Shown here piece by piece: positions 23,164-35,949 of a DNA stretch of 64,000 nucleotides (its first letter is position 1; each line of letters opens with the position of its first letter). This DNA comes from Trema orientale (Eukaryota; Streptophyta; Magnoliopsida; Rosales; Cannabaceae), in NCBI GenBank assembly GCA_002914845.1, contig JXTC01000241.1, positions 218,155 through 282,154 on the forward strand, in the 5' to 3' direction. The notes under the pieces were generated by a model, which was not told the origin of the DNA, did not search any database, and worked only from the letters and a program-made list of their open reading frames with translations. The position numbers were made by a program, and so were the translations under genes.

Positions 23164-24286
23164 CTAGCAAGGGCTGCTGCTGCTTCCAAAGGGACTTTCT
23201 TCAATTAGCTGATCAGATGGAGCTTGCTGAAGGCAGATTCTCATCGTACAGTTCTGAGATTACCTGTGAATTTCCAAGCACTCCTGAAGGTCAGCATTGC
23301 AAGTCAACAAAACCCATTCTCGGTCATCGTCCAAATACTTGATATCAATCATAGTAATGTCATCGAGAGCAAAACGCCTCATGATCTCAAGCTGCAAATC
23401 TCTGAAAGAGCAGTTGGGTGGCAAGCTGAACCGGATTTTCTTTTCACCAAAATTTGCTTTAACTCGGAAAGCAAACCCATCTCTCGAATTGATCCTCTCA
23501 TTGTTGTCAGGCAATGGAGGCAGAGTTTGATCCAGAATCCTATTCTGATCACTTAAAGCTTTATAGCTTTGAGATCTTGAAAGAAGGTTTGCTTCGTCTT
23601 GGTTCGAGGCGAATAATTCTCCATCACTACTGCAAGCTCTGTTGAGAATCACTGAGTGGTCCTCTGTTATTAAAGGGTCTCCATTGAAGCCACTGAAAGT
23701 GGTGGACTGTTGGAGTCCAGATGCTTGACTGGACATGGATGGTGAAGATTTCATGGCTGACCCATGTATGAAAAATCCACTCTCAGGTTGGGAGTTTGAT
23801 TGATTATTTAGATGATGGTGATGATGATGATGATGGTGATCACTTGGACTGATGGATGAAAAGGAGTCATTACTGTTCCCCTGAGAGTTCAATTGTGGGA
23901 AGCTTGAGCAAAATGATCCGATTTGAATAGCACCCTCAGCACCTTGGACTGAGTCGATCACAAGTTGGAGTTTCCTCAGTGAGTGGCCAACCTTTTTGAT
24001 CTTTCGAGATGGCCATCTGGTGATGCCATGTTGTCTGCATATCCTTTTCAGAGTGGTGGGGCAAACTGCAGTTGAGATAAACAGGGTAATTAGAATAATT
24101 TATAGCTTAAATATAAAGAAGTGTATCTAAAATGAACAATATATACCGATGGTTGGTCAGATTTTTCTACATGGCTTTCTTCAGAATCTTCAACCGATCA
24201 TAATCGTAGTCGAATCATGAAAAGGCTTTTTCAAGATAGTTTTATAAAAGTAATCTCTATTCTGTCTTTGGTTTGAACTTTTATTA

Positions 24287-24326
<40 letters not shown>

Positions 24327-27240
24327 GGCATTTGGGGATATTAAATAGTTTGGTGGATATGAAAATCTTGTTCCTACCTCCTATACTCTTAGCAGCATCT
24401 TTTAGGCTCCCTGCAAAGTACTGCCGAAGAACAGGCAAGCTGATTGTCTTCTCTGTTTTAGTCCTCCTCTTTTCCCCTGCTTTTCTGGCACCAGAAGATC
24501 TACGGCCACCAAAAGAGTAAGAATCTATACCTCCCTCCATCGACCCTTTGGACCCAGAACACTGCTGAAGTTGCCCAAAATCTGAAAACACCTGCCCGTT
24601 GGACAAATCCCCATGATTCAAGTTGTCCCAGTGGGTTGTGACCCTGAACTCTTCTTTGGGCTCTTCTGTCAGATAGTCCAGTGAGACAGAGACCCCTCTG
24701 CCTTGCTGTTGGGCCTCCATCATATGAGAAACCCAAGAAGACTCTTTCCCAGAGGACTGATCTCCAACAGGACAAGTAGTGGTGTTAGTGGTTGCAGTTG
24801 TAGTAGTAGTCCCTCGTTTCAGACCTCCTTCTGAAGAAGCAACAATTGTTGGATCCCCAACTGGTAACATAAATTGTTCCTCTTCAAGCTCTTTCTCTAC
24901 AACAACATGTAAACTCCTACAAGCTTGTTGTATAACAATGGATAAAGAGTTCAACATTTGTTTTTGCTCTTCCGGGTCTTGGCAATCCTTAGGCAAGAAA
25001 AACTCCAGGACGAAATCAGATGAGCCGGTGTAGACGATTCTTAAGGGGATGGCCACAGCAGCACGCAGGCCAAACATCCTGGCGTGGTGAGAAAGAGGGT
25101 ATTCTGTTTTGCTGAAGGCTGTTATGTTGTTAGCGAAGCAGGGCTTGTTGGTGGTGAAGGCTATGCCGACGATTCCTTGACCACGAAACAAGTGGTGCTC
25201 AGAGCAGGCCTCATGGAAGCCTAGGATTTCAAGGTCGGATACTAAGCAGGCTGAGTCAACAGTGGAGACACAGCGAGCGTAGTTCTCATCAGAATGACGA
25301 CAGCCGCCTTTGCCTTGTTGGTGACATGGTGCCCAAGTTAGAGCTAATGGTAATCTATGAATTTTGCAGACTGATACCAAAACCTCTACTATCTCACTCA
25401 AGGCTGCTTGGTATAGCTCATCACAGACCTGAAACAAGAAAGGGGATAATTCAGTAAATTTATAAAACACTTTTGACCCAAAAAAAGGTGTTATAAGTGT
25501 GTGTGTGTGTGTGTTTTTTTTTTTTTTCAATATATATGTTTTATCTTTACCTTTACAGCGGGAGGGCTGAAGTTTTGAGAACTCCTAAGATCAACAGCCT
25601 GTAAGGTAATTGGCATGCTTATATATTAGACCAAAATGAAATATTTGAGCATGGAACCAAAGGTACATAATTGAGGTTAATGGAATAGATGTATGAAGCC
25701 AACAGTTATATATATCAAGATATCTTAAAGGTTTAAGGAAAAGGTAGAAAATGGAATAAGAAGATAGAATCAACTACTTGTGGTAGGAGATAACATGAAT
25801 AATGTAACAAAAGTAGAGTAAAGAGAATGAGTAAAATATGAATATGACGTCGAAAATTGATTTAGCAGGCACATGTTTTTCATAGACTTTTAAATGAAGA
25901 GACCTTTGGGGGATGCAAGGGACGCTTATATATCTCCACAAATGATATGACAAGCAAACGATATATGGCCAGAAAAGCTAACATATCATCAGAGCTAGCA
26001 CATGCACTACTAATCCATTTATCACAAAATGTATAAGAAAACACGTATATATTTATATATATATATATGTTATATGCATATGTGTGTGTGTATATATATA
26101 TATATATATTTCTATACATGGTAATTGCAAGTTGAAATGCTCATAACAAGACGCAATATGGTTTGTAGTACTCTTGCTATATATTTTACAATGGCAAAAC
26201 TAATACACATGCATATTAATTTTGCTATCCATAATAATATGGTCATAAATTATACTAAATTAATGGCAAAGTAGAGATGATGCAACTAGAACTTATTTAA
26301 AACAAGAACAAGAACAATTAAAGAAGTAAGTACCTCGAGCTCTTGGCAGACATATTCAAGTTCCGGACGGTAGTTGACCTTTTAAGTAGTCATAGCAATC
26401 TCAACAACACCCAAACAAGTCCCATTCCCACGCTCAAAAATGGGAAGCGCCAGTGACCCACGAACATCGTACTGCTTAGCATAGTTAATAAGTGGGTACT
26501 CGTAGCTCCTAAAGTAACGAACATCTGGGGTCCACTCTGGCAACTTCCTTAAGAAGGCCTGACTCGGCAACCCAACTGACTCAGCCGAGTCCTCCTCACA
26601 CAAGAACTGATAGTCCCTCGAGACCATTCTATAACTGGCCAGAGACTTACAGTTTGGGTCCAGTGAATAAGGCTGGTCATAAGTGGTCAATATCTGCCTC
26701 CCTCCTCTTCTAATGGGCACCCATATTTGGATAAGTACATCCCTATCTCTGGTACATTCTTTCAAGTAGTCAATTGCCAGTGATAGCCTCTCTTTCACCG
26801 ATGAACATGGGCCTGTTCCAGGGTTTGGTCTTGGCCCAATCCACAGTCTCTTCCCTACTTCATTTGCTTCATTCATGAAGAAGTTGTTATTGTTGCTCTC
26901 GGACGAGTGGTTCTCTTGAAGATGATCACTACCTCCTTCTTCTGTTTCTTGATGATCTTGATAGATTTGATGATGATGAGTTGTGATCAAGTGAGCGGTG
27001 GATGTGTTTGAGGACTCGAACGAAGGCATGTAATGCGATGTTTCGATGAGTGACCGCGGAGCAGAAGAGCACGGGGCTACAGGCTGCGTGAAGTTGAGGC
27101 CGGACGGTCGCAGCCGCCGCCACTGCGGGGTCCCAATTACAACCCTCTAAGAGAAGTTGGTCCATGAAATCTACTTCCATGGTGAGGTCAGAGAAGGATG
27201 TTCCATACGCATTGCTTGGCATCATGGCACCGTATTCCAT
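23164..27240 (-). pseudogene. NIN-like protein (NLP, RWP-RK/PB1) gene with three disabling changes
   Basis: NLPs are nitrate-responsive nuclear transcription factors. Exons on the minus strand: 27240-26334, 25598-25551, 25428-24378 and 24065 to about 23164; splice sites are canonical and phases agree. Domains in order: N-terminal FMDQLLLEGC motif; GAF-like nitrate-response region (WIGPRPNPGTG to LGVVEIAMTT, then NYRPELEYVCQELE and the large third exon with WAPCHQQGKGGCRHSDENYA); RWP-RK (LRQYFAGSLKDAAKSIG spliced to VCPTTLKRICRQHGITRWPS); a nine-histidine run; PB1 (FRVKANFGEKKIRFSLP to WVLLTCNADLQECLEIHR). Breaks: (a) the N-terminal motif and the rest of exon 1 are in different frames, shift between about 27146 and 27010; (b) TAA at 26384-26382 where homologues have CAA (MTTQKxNYRPEL); (c) TAA at 23262-23260 inside the PB1 tail, after which the frame continues 31 codons to TAG at 23164. 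As read, no full protein can be made. Closest group is NLP1/2/4-like, supported by its neighbours. Sequence error is possible for (a), less so for both stops. Confidence 0.88.
24287..24326. repeat. (TAA)n microsatellite in the NLP third intron
   Basis: About 13 TAA units, 52 bp inside the intron from the donor at 24377. Unspliced, it would read as a leucine run on the minus strand. Confidence 0.9.
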
Positions 27241-28300
27241 ATTACATTATGCTATATAGTATCTTCAGATTAATTTGATTTTTCTTCTTCTTCTTCTTGG
27301 CGAATCAGCCTAATGGATTAAGGAAATGAGTATTGTCAAATTCGAGATTGTAGAAAAATGATCGATGGTTATGAAATTAAATTGTGTGGTGAGATATGCA
27401 TTTTAGAGGAAGAAAATAGTGTCCTATAAAAAAAAATACGAAACTTTCACATATATATAGTGACAGATACATGTACTGTTTAAATTAAAATAAATCTATG
27501 TCAAGTTTTAAAACCCTTTTTTGTTGAGTCTAAAAGGTAGCCATTTTAAATTAGTCCGGAAATTACATCAGCTCCGATTAGAGTATTGATGATATAAATA
27601 TCATAATATATATCAAAAGTGGAATCTGAATTTAAAATCAAAAAAATTAGTGTCATGCAAAGATCACTGAATCGAAAAAAAGATATAGGTTGCATGAGCA
27701 AAACTGCGAAACCCTAACTAGTTAAGAATGACTTCCTCAATTTATATCATCAAGTTTTGCTTTGTGGTAATATGATCAGGATCCAGATAAAATGGAGAGA
27801 ATCAAAGATATAAAATGGGATACCAAATATATATATATATATATTGAAGCTTAAAATTGATCATTTTATGATAAACCTAATGCATGTGCATGAAACTAAT
27901 GAAGGGAAAAAAATGGAAACTAAGAAAGAAGTGAAAAAATACAAGAAAATTAAGTACACCAAAGAGAGAGAAATTTACTCGCTCACTGTGTGAAAAAACT
28001 CCCAGTAAAATCTCAGTTGTGTGATATGATATTGTCCACTTCTCCAGATTCGGATCGATCGCGAAAACAAACAAGATTAAAATCAATAATCTCTGATGAT
28101 TATCAACCCTTTAAAGATACACTCAAAGGAAATCCAAGAATTAATCTCTCCCTCTCTCTTTTTTTATTTTCTCTTCTTCTTTTTTTTTTTCCCTCTCAGT
28201 TTTTAAGCTAGCTGGAAAGCTCACACACCAAAATAGTATCCAAGTAGTTGTTTTTCCTTCTCTGATACCCAGCTCTAGTTTCGCTGTATATCACTAATTC
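27241..28300. other. NLP 5' flank
   Basis: A CTT run at 27280-27297 lies just upstream of the ATG, as in many 5' UTRs. Minus-strand sequence around 28010-28110 is less AT-rich (TTTTCGCGATCGATCCGAATC) and could be a separate 5' UTR exon, but I cannot confirm a splice pair. Poly-pyrimidine tracts lie at 28148-28196. Confidence 0.35.
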
Positions 28301-31300
28301 CCTCGGGGTGGACGTATGCAGAATCTCCTATATTTAACAAGTACACAAGAATATAATATATATAATAGCAATAGTAAAATAAATAATATAATTAATAACA
28401 CAGGAACAACAAAGAAAGAAACGAATCTAATATTTAAGTCACTGGACCCGTAAGGGAAGGTACGGTACACACACACAGCAATCGGTCAATGTCATAGTGG
28501 TATACTCGAAATTTTATAAATTCCTTTCAATAGTCTAGGCTTCTTTGTAGTAGTCAACTGCTGTGTTGTACTTGAATAATAATGTGTGCTTAGCAATGAT
28601 ACGAAGGAATCAACATTTTACTATAAGGTGAATTTATATGTGTATTGATGTAGTAATGGTGTAATAGAGTATGTATGGTCACATTTTTTGAGTTTGTAAC
28701 ATCCATAGATCTAGATATATGGTAACATATTACCTTTACATATAAGAAATGATTATTGAAATAGAAAAGAATGAAAGCAAAAAAGAAAAATCCTAGCGGA
28801 CACAAATCTTAGAATATCTAGAGAAAATCTAGATAAGAGTTAGAGATAAAATACACCAGAGACATTTCTAAAGAAAAAGAGCGACTAGAACAATTACTTT
28901 ATTTTCATACTTGTATATATAAGATTATCATTTCATAATTCCCACGTTTTAGTTCCACTATCAATGCTTGTAGTCCAATATTAGGATTAGTTTCAGAAGA
29001 CAGTATGAAAGTTGTTGCAGAAAAAAAAATTATTTCAAAATGAATATCATTTATTTAATTAATGGTTTGTAAAGGGTTTTTGGAGAAACCCTACATACTA
29101 CTATTATTTCTTTTTATTTATTTACAACTTCTACCTCTTATCCTATACCGAGAATAGGATTTTCCTTTCATTTCTTTGTTCCCATGGATTTATTTTATAG
29201 AAGTTTTCTTCTATAAAAAGTATGTAAGTTTTGTTTACTTTTTTGTAGCTTTCTAAGATCCAGATTTGAAAGAACTTATAATGTCGAAAATCAGTATCAG
29301 TAGAAGGTCCATTTTCTTATCAATCAAAGTAGCTAACTTGGGTGCATGGTTGATAATGATTTGAAAGAACGAAAGAGGTTTATCTTGTGGAATCTTATTA
29401 ATAATGTCTCGTGTGAATTTACATGCACGTTACATCTACATCTCATGTACAGTTTTTTTTTTTTTTTTAATGCCAAATTCAATGGTTTGATTGACTGTTT
29501 TTTGTTATGGTTAATCTGTAATTCAATCTTTTGTATTTGATTGAATATACATTAGAATAGATGAAATAATTTGTTATTCTAAAATAATAATGATTAATGA
29601 TTCTAAATAATCCAACTATAATAGAAAAAATAAATGTACAAGTAATGTTTTTTTTTTAGGTTCTTGTACATACTTCAACAACAAAGTTTTATATTTGGAA
29701 AAACAATAAAAACAAAGTGTTTACTTGATTATTACGCTATATATAGAGAGAGGGAAATACTTATATTTTCCTTTGGTGATGTATACGCTATTACGCCATT
29801 CAAACTTAAAAGCATGCCAATACATGTTGTGGAAAGAATAAAAAATTAATTAAAACAGCATACCGTTAAATGAAAGCAGATTTAAGAATGTTGGATCGAA
29901 TACTAATTTTCAATTGGCTAGCTAGACATATCAGTTGTAACATAAAAAAATTTTAAAAAAATAAAAAAAGGGAAAAAACCACGCTTGGAAAGGATTTTTA
30001 TTTTGGAATGCATCTATATTATTATCGTCTTACGTATTACCACTATGAATTTAATAAAATTGTACTATTTTTTTTTATAAATTTCTAAAGGGATTTAATT
30101 TAACCACTTAATTGATTACATATATTTTGCAAATTATTGATGGCTTTTGGTTTAAGCATTTGGTTATATGGATTTAGAAAATGTTTTTAAAAAATTACGG
30201 TGGCTGGCTGGTGAAAATGATTTCTTTAAAATACTTGAGTGCGTACGTATACTCTAATAATACTGTGAATTGACGATAATAGTTATTACACCCAACTAGA
30301 TACCATAATGGATATAAGAATCGCTTTTACTATTACTCATTTTTTTTAAAGAATTTTTTCTTACTCTGTTTTTACTCACAATGCATGCAAACACATAATA
30401 TATCTGAAATTGTGTTATATATATAAATGCAGTACTATAAAAAAAAAAAGCCATGACTTATCCTTCATCATGATTTTTTTTCTTTTACTAGCCGAATGTC
30501 ATAGTGAAATATGATTTCACCAACACTAAAATTATAGTAAAATCAATACGATTCCGAAAAGAAATTTATTATTTTTTTATTGCATATGCATCTCTTATCT
30601 AAGTTTGTTTAAAAAAAAAAAAGAAAAAAAAACTTTTCTTTCTTAAATATCAAGAAGTTTTAATATTAAAAGTCTATGTCTCGATGTACGTCTGTAATAA
30701 GGGAATTAAGTACTGGAAAAGTGACTTTCTCTTATCAAAGTTGAATGATCGATAAAGAATTACTTGGCAATATTATATAATTTGTAATAACTTATGAAAA
30801 TTATGATCGATAGGTTATAAAGTATATATTAGATCCTGATCAATAATCTTATGCTTTTCTCGTTTCTGACCAAATCCATATTGACATTCTTAAAGAACTC
30901 TCTAACCTTGAGCCCTTCAAATCACAATTCACAAGGAAAATAAATCTAATATATAAAAACATATTTTTATTTTCAGGATTTCTATATAAAAAGCTTCAAG
31001 GGGTCACTTTCATATATGTTACAATTTTTTTACTCCTAGAAGTGCGTTTTTTAATTTTCTTGGGGGCCACAGCCTCGGAGCCTCCTAATTATCGAGCTTC
31101 CACGATTAACACTTAAACTGCATGCATTAATTAACACGAAATTATACTTTAAACTTACCTTTAAAGAGAGGGGGAAAAAAACAAAAACAAAAACAAAAAC
31201 AAAAAAGAACCAATATATGCCTTAATATTAATCTTTCTTAGTCTTTCCCTTGTTCTCCTTTTTTATTTTGAGATTATAAGTCCAGAAATAAAATCCTTGT

Positions 31301-31455
31301 TTTTTATGACATTATAAGATTCTTGTAGAGGGAATCATAGTATTTTCTAATTGTAGTCCTCATAATTTCTTTTCAAAAAGAAATGCAGTTCTCATACAAT
31401 ATGTTTGAGCGAAAGCAGCTAGCTCATACAATATATAACCTGCATAATTATCTAT
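28301..31455. other. AT-rich spacer without recognisable genes
   Basis: Short open frames only, none with protein-like composition. Homopolymer A/T runs and TA repeats throughout; I see no element with clear termini. Confidence 0.6.
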
Positions 31456-31763
31456 GGCCCGTTTGTTTTAATTATTCTATTCCATTAGAATGGAAAATTC
31501 ATTTGAATGAGTGTTTGTTTCAATAATTCAGTTTTTCTATTCAAATGGTCCATTAAAAAAATTAACTATTAGAATGGTTTTTTTGTGTTTTGAATGAGAA
31601 TGGAGGAGGAGAGGTGTTTTTGAATGGTCCATTCCAATGCTCACATTCTAATTACAACCCATTCCACTATTTTTTCCATTCAAATGTCTCCCATTCCAAT
31701 TATAACACATTCAACAATTTACATTCAAAAACACACATTCAAATAAGCGAACCAATCGGGACC
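31456..31763. mobile_element. Probable MITE with GGCCCGTTTG-like ends
   Basis: Starts GGCCCGTTTGTTT and ends with CGAACCAATCGGGACC (other strand GGTCCCGATTGGTTCG), imperfect terminal inverted repeats. TAT occurs on both sides (31453-31455, 31764-31766) as a possible target duplication. The inside is full of short direct and inverted copies of CATTCCAAT/ATTGGAATG and CAAATGGTCCATT. 308 bp, no coding capacity. Family assignment is uncertain. Confidence 0.55.
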
Positions 31764-34085
31764 TATATTTTTCTTGTCAAATATTTATATACACATATCT
31801 ATATTAAACATTTATGTCTATGTTGCTTCTGAGGTAGCAATTTACAATATCAATGAGGGAGCAAAGAGAGATTAATTAAGGACGATCGAACTAATTAAAC
31901 ACATGAATGATTGATAATATTGGACCGTGCTGGGCCCACCTAACATCGCCCGGCAGCATCAGGGTCAACATCACAAGAGAGCATCGGAGTCGACGTTGAC
32001 TAATGAATATATATATATATATATAAATGCATATAATGCAATGCGCATCAAGTTGTGTGTGGCTATGTATATAATATATGTAATCAATGTCAATTTATTC
32101 TTAGTATATGCATAGAATCAGGGCAATTGATTGATTGTTAAGTACATAAAAACACTCATTAATGGATAAGTACTTTCAGGTTAGCATTTGAATTTTTTTT
32201 GAAATCAAATTCTGTTTATTTATTTTTTTTAAATGTTACGTCATATCATGTATGGGAGCACGAACCTTCTACACTTGTGTGCTCCAAAACTATGTTTGCA
32301 TATTTTAATTATATGTATGCATATATTATTATATGTGAACCCCCGATTGAGAGGGAGTTTCCTAGTCATGATTCACGAGATGCTTATTTTAATTTAAAGG
32401 CGCAATAATTTTATTCAACAAAAATAAAGGCACAATAGTTGTTCGCCCAACGTGTCATTGAACCATAATTTTATAGCACCTCTTTCAAATAGCTTGTTTT
32501 CATTTTTGAGTTCACCTGTAGTACAGCTATTCATCGGGAAATTAGTGGTCATTATCCATAAATATTACATAATTACTAGTTGACAATTAGCCATACTAGC
32601 ATTAGTTTTTAATGCTCGGAAATTGTATATAAATAATGCAAATAGGAATATGCATGTATCAAAATTCTCAGCAAATCAGTTAGATCATCTTTTGTTTAAT
32701 TGCCATGATATATGTCGCATTTTCTCGTCTAGCTAGCACCGATAAATTATAAATGTGATATTACATATTAAAAGAATTTAACAGAACACATTTATATCTT
32801 AAGTAACATTTATTTGCTTATTCAGTATGAGGCATTGAGACATAATCATGAGATTGGCAAAGGAAATTATTTGGAAAAAGAAGGGCTGAAATTCATATTA
32901 ATTAACTTTGTGTATGTGTGTGTATATATATAGATACTTAAAATAAATAATTTTCTCCGAATTATTAATCGTATGCCAAAGTATTCTTTTTTTTTTTTTT
33001 TAAGGAAGTATGCCAAAGCATTTAGAGTAAATATATACTCAAGAAAACCACACACGGTCAGGCTCGCTTCTCGCATACATTATTATCAATTATGTATGTG
33101 CATGGCAGCAATATCATGAGGAAATACGATTCAAAATTTCTCCCAAACGTGGAATAAACCATAATATAAATCAAGCTTCTTCATTTTGATTTGCCACACA
33201 TAATGAAACACCAATTATTGTTGTAATTCATGCTTCTCCTCTACCTTGTTGTGGACCAATTACTCGGTCACTTTGTTGACTTAAAAAAAAAAAAGAAAAA
33301 AAAAAGGAAAAGAAAACCGGTTCCGTAGTCTTAATTTTCTAATTTTAAACGACGATTATGAGTTGTGTCACAATCTTTCACCGTCATTGGTCCATAAATT
33401 TATTCGTAGTCAAGCTTGTGCAATTGAAAGTGATATTTATAACATAGATTAAAAAGATTTATAGTCAATTTTAAGCTACCATTACAGTGATATGTTCCAT
33501 AATGAATGTTACTAGTCATCTAAAGACTCGAATGATTTGTCACTGAAAGCGAATATAATGTTGATTATAGCCTGGCTCAGCCTAAATAATGTGGCAATGT
33601 TGATTAAAGTTCTGGCTAAAAAAATTTGATTATTTGAGTGCGGTTTTTTTTTTTTTTTTTTTAAAGGGACTTATATAAATATTATTGATATGGTTAAGCG
33701 GCGAAACGTTATAATTAATATTATTAAAATAACATAGTGTTTAAGTCATGATTGGTAAAATCACATCAATTGATGTTTAATTAAGTATTGATCCCATTAT
33801 TCTTACGTGTGTCTACAATATTATTGAACCAATTATTTGCCCATCTGTCAACATCGGATCTTAGTCAGATGAAGTAATTAATTGATGCACAATGACAAGT
33901 GGGAACCTAATTATGTTTGTGGAGTTGATTTTCTTCTTATTTTATTAGTTCTTTATAATATTTGATTTTTTTAACAAGTTATTTTCACTTTCATTTTTTT
34001 TTGGGGGGGGGGGGAGAAGAGAAAATCTAGGATGTAACGACGGATGGGTTCATTAAAATAAGGATGTTAATTTCTTTTCTTTTTT
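31764..34085. other. AT-rich spacer
   Basis: No gene seen. Contains TA runs near 32013 and 32925, a poly-T run near 33643-33662 and a short G run near 34004-34014. Confidence 0.6.
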
Positions 34086-34487
34086 AAAGTTCATAAATAC
34101 CTGTTTTTAAAACTATATTTTCATAAATACCCGTTTTTTATTTTAATTTCATAAATACCTATTTTTATACCTTTTTTTGGAGAAATGTAGACCACCACTG
34201 TTTTACACATGAAATGTAGACCACAGTATATATATCATGCATTAAATGTATACCGCGGTCCACATTTCATGAATAAAATTTACACTCAAAATTAGCACAT
34301 ATTTTAAAATGTGTACCATTCATATTTTACACATGAAATATGTACCTCATGGATAAAATTTATATTGTAAATGTGGACCACTCATATTTTTCATATGAAA
34401 TGTGGACCGTAAAAATGGGTATTTGAAATAAGTTTTAAAAACGGGTATTTTTGAAATAAGTTTTAAAAAACGGGTATTAGGTATAAT
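34086..34487. mobile_element. Fold-back element with about 100-bp inverted arms
   Basis: The left arm carries repeated ATAAATACCYGTTTTTAAAA units and the right arm their complement (AAACGGGTATTTTTGAAATA and similar, 34410-34480). The centre repeats ATGAAATGTAGACCAC / GTGGACCA-type units in both orientations. No open frame. Looks like a MITE made of nested short repeats. Confidence 0.65.
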
Positions 34488-34530
34488 TTTCACAATTAAG
34501 AATACGATACAACCTAAGGCCCAACAATAT

Positions 34531-34823
34531 AGAATTACCATTTTTTTCAAATGTTTAACTAAATTTACCACCACTATTAGATTCTACCACTTTTGGGAGG
34601 GAATTAGTCAAGAATCTGTCAAGAATTCATCAAGAATCCGTCAAGAATTCATCAAGAATCCGTCAAGAATTCATCAAGAATCTATTAAGATTACCACTGA
34701 CGTTAAGAATTTGTCAAGAATCTGTCAAGATCGTCAAGAATTCATCAAGAATTTATTTAAAAAAGTGGTATGGTGGCAGATTTAATTAATGAGGAAAAAA
34801 AAGTGGTATTCACCTAATTTTTT
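34531..34823. mobile_element. MITE-like insert flanked by 9-bp CAACAATAT repeats
   Basis: CAACAATAT occurs directly before (34522-34530) and after (34824-34832). The ends are partly complementary (AATTACCATTTTTTTC on the left; AATACCACTTTTTTTT from the right on the other strand) and further in (TACCACCACTATTAG against GCCACCATACCAC). A 9-bp duplication is typical of Mutator-like elements. The middle is the 11-bp array at 34608-34754. Confidence 0.55.
34608..34754 (+). repeat. 11-bp minisatellite TCAAGAATYYR, about 12 units
   Basis: Units read TCAAGAATCTG, TCAAGAATTCA, TCAAGAATCCG, and so on, alternating as a 22-bp dimer, with one interruption (TTACCACTGACG) near 34690-34702. It lies within the 34531-34823 insert. 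Confidence 0.9.
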
Positions 34824-35438
34824 CAACAATATATATAGGTTGTAGGCCTTTGAAAAAAAAAAAAGCACTGTAGGCCCAACAGTAGGTTGAGGAATTCTTT
34901 TTTATTTTTTATTTTTAAGTAGGTTGCGGAATTTAATATCAGGAAATGTAATTCGATATGATTCTTCTCCTAATTCTTAACGCTTCTCTACTATTAGTCT
35001 ATTACTAGTTGTATGCTAGTGAAGTGGCCGAAATTAAAAGAGCTAAAGCCAATTAAAGGTTTGCTTAATAATAATTTTTTTAAAAGTAAAATAAAAAGTG
35101 AAAATGCTCTCAAAAGATGAAAAACAGAAATATTATTCAGCAAACTGCAAACCTTATTATCAAAACTTACTTTCCTTATTTTCTTTTCCTTTTTCTTTTT
35201 CTTTTTCTTTTTCTTTTTTTTTTTTTCCCTCTTTCTTTGGAACTTGGAAACTTGGTTTTTGATAGTGCTGGAGCAATTTCGAACAATTAATGTACCCTCG
35301 TCGTCTCGATATATTGAGAAACCTGATATTTATCAGAAATGAAAGAACCATGTCGTGATGATGACTTATAAAACACTATAATGCTTAACAACAAAATTTG
35401 GCAAAGTTATACAAAAAGTTGATGGCGAATTATTCTAA

Positions 35439-35831
35439 GGCTATGTTTGGTAGAGGGAATTTTTAGAGGGAGGGAGAGGGATGGAGGGAGAGCTACAATT
35501 CTGTGTTTGGTAGGAGAGAAAAGAGAAGTGGAGAGAGAGGGTCTCTCTCCGGGCCCACAAAAACTCATTCTCTCAAATTAGAAGAATTGAAGAAAATTTA
35601 AAAGAAAAAAAATATGAATTGACAAATTTACCTAGCAAGTCAATTAATTTTAAAAAGATAAAATAGATAATACAGTAATTTTACAAATAAATACTCTCTA
35701 TTATTCTTACTCTACATCCTTTCTACCAAACAATTCAATGGATTATTACTCTCTTCTCCTTCCTTCATATTCTCCTTCCTTCCTAAAGCCTCCATCCTTC
35801 TTACTCTCCTTCCCTGCTATCAAACATAGCC
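35439..35831. mobile_element. Tourist/PIF-Harbinger-type MITE
   Basis: 393 bp bounded by TAA on each side (35436-35438, 35832-35834). Left terminus GGCTATGTTTGGTAGAGGGA; right terminus on the other strand GGCTATGTTTGATAGCAGGG. A TAA/TTA target duplication with GGSNNTGTTTGG ends is characteristic of Tourist elements. Subterminal GAGGGAG / CTCCTTCC tracts are also complementary. No transposase. Confidence 0.85.
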
Positions 35832-35949
35832 TAAAAATGGAGTGTTATAGTTATAGAGGAATTAGTTAATTATGACACGATCATCGAGGTTGCACAAAAT
35901 TTGTCCACGTAGGCGTACATGATATTTGTCATTTGGAATCCTATATATA

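Noticed and set aside
23810..23842. GATGAT microsatellite as an independent feature
   Set aside because: It encodes the histidine run of the NLP protein on the minus strand.
24190..24377. Leucine-rich extension of the NLP third exon
   Set aside because: It is read-through into the intron; the donor at 24377 joins in phase to 24065 and restores the RWP-RK domain.
31590..31832. 80-codon open frame
   Set aside because: Lies across a MITE and is built from its CATTCCAAT repeats.
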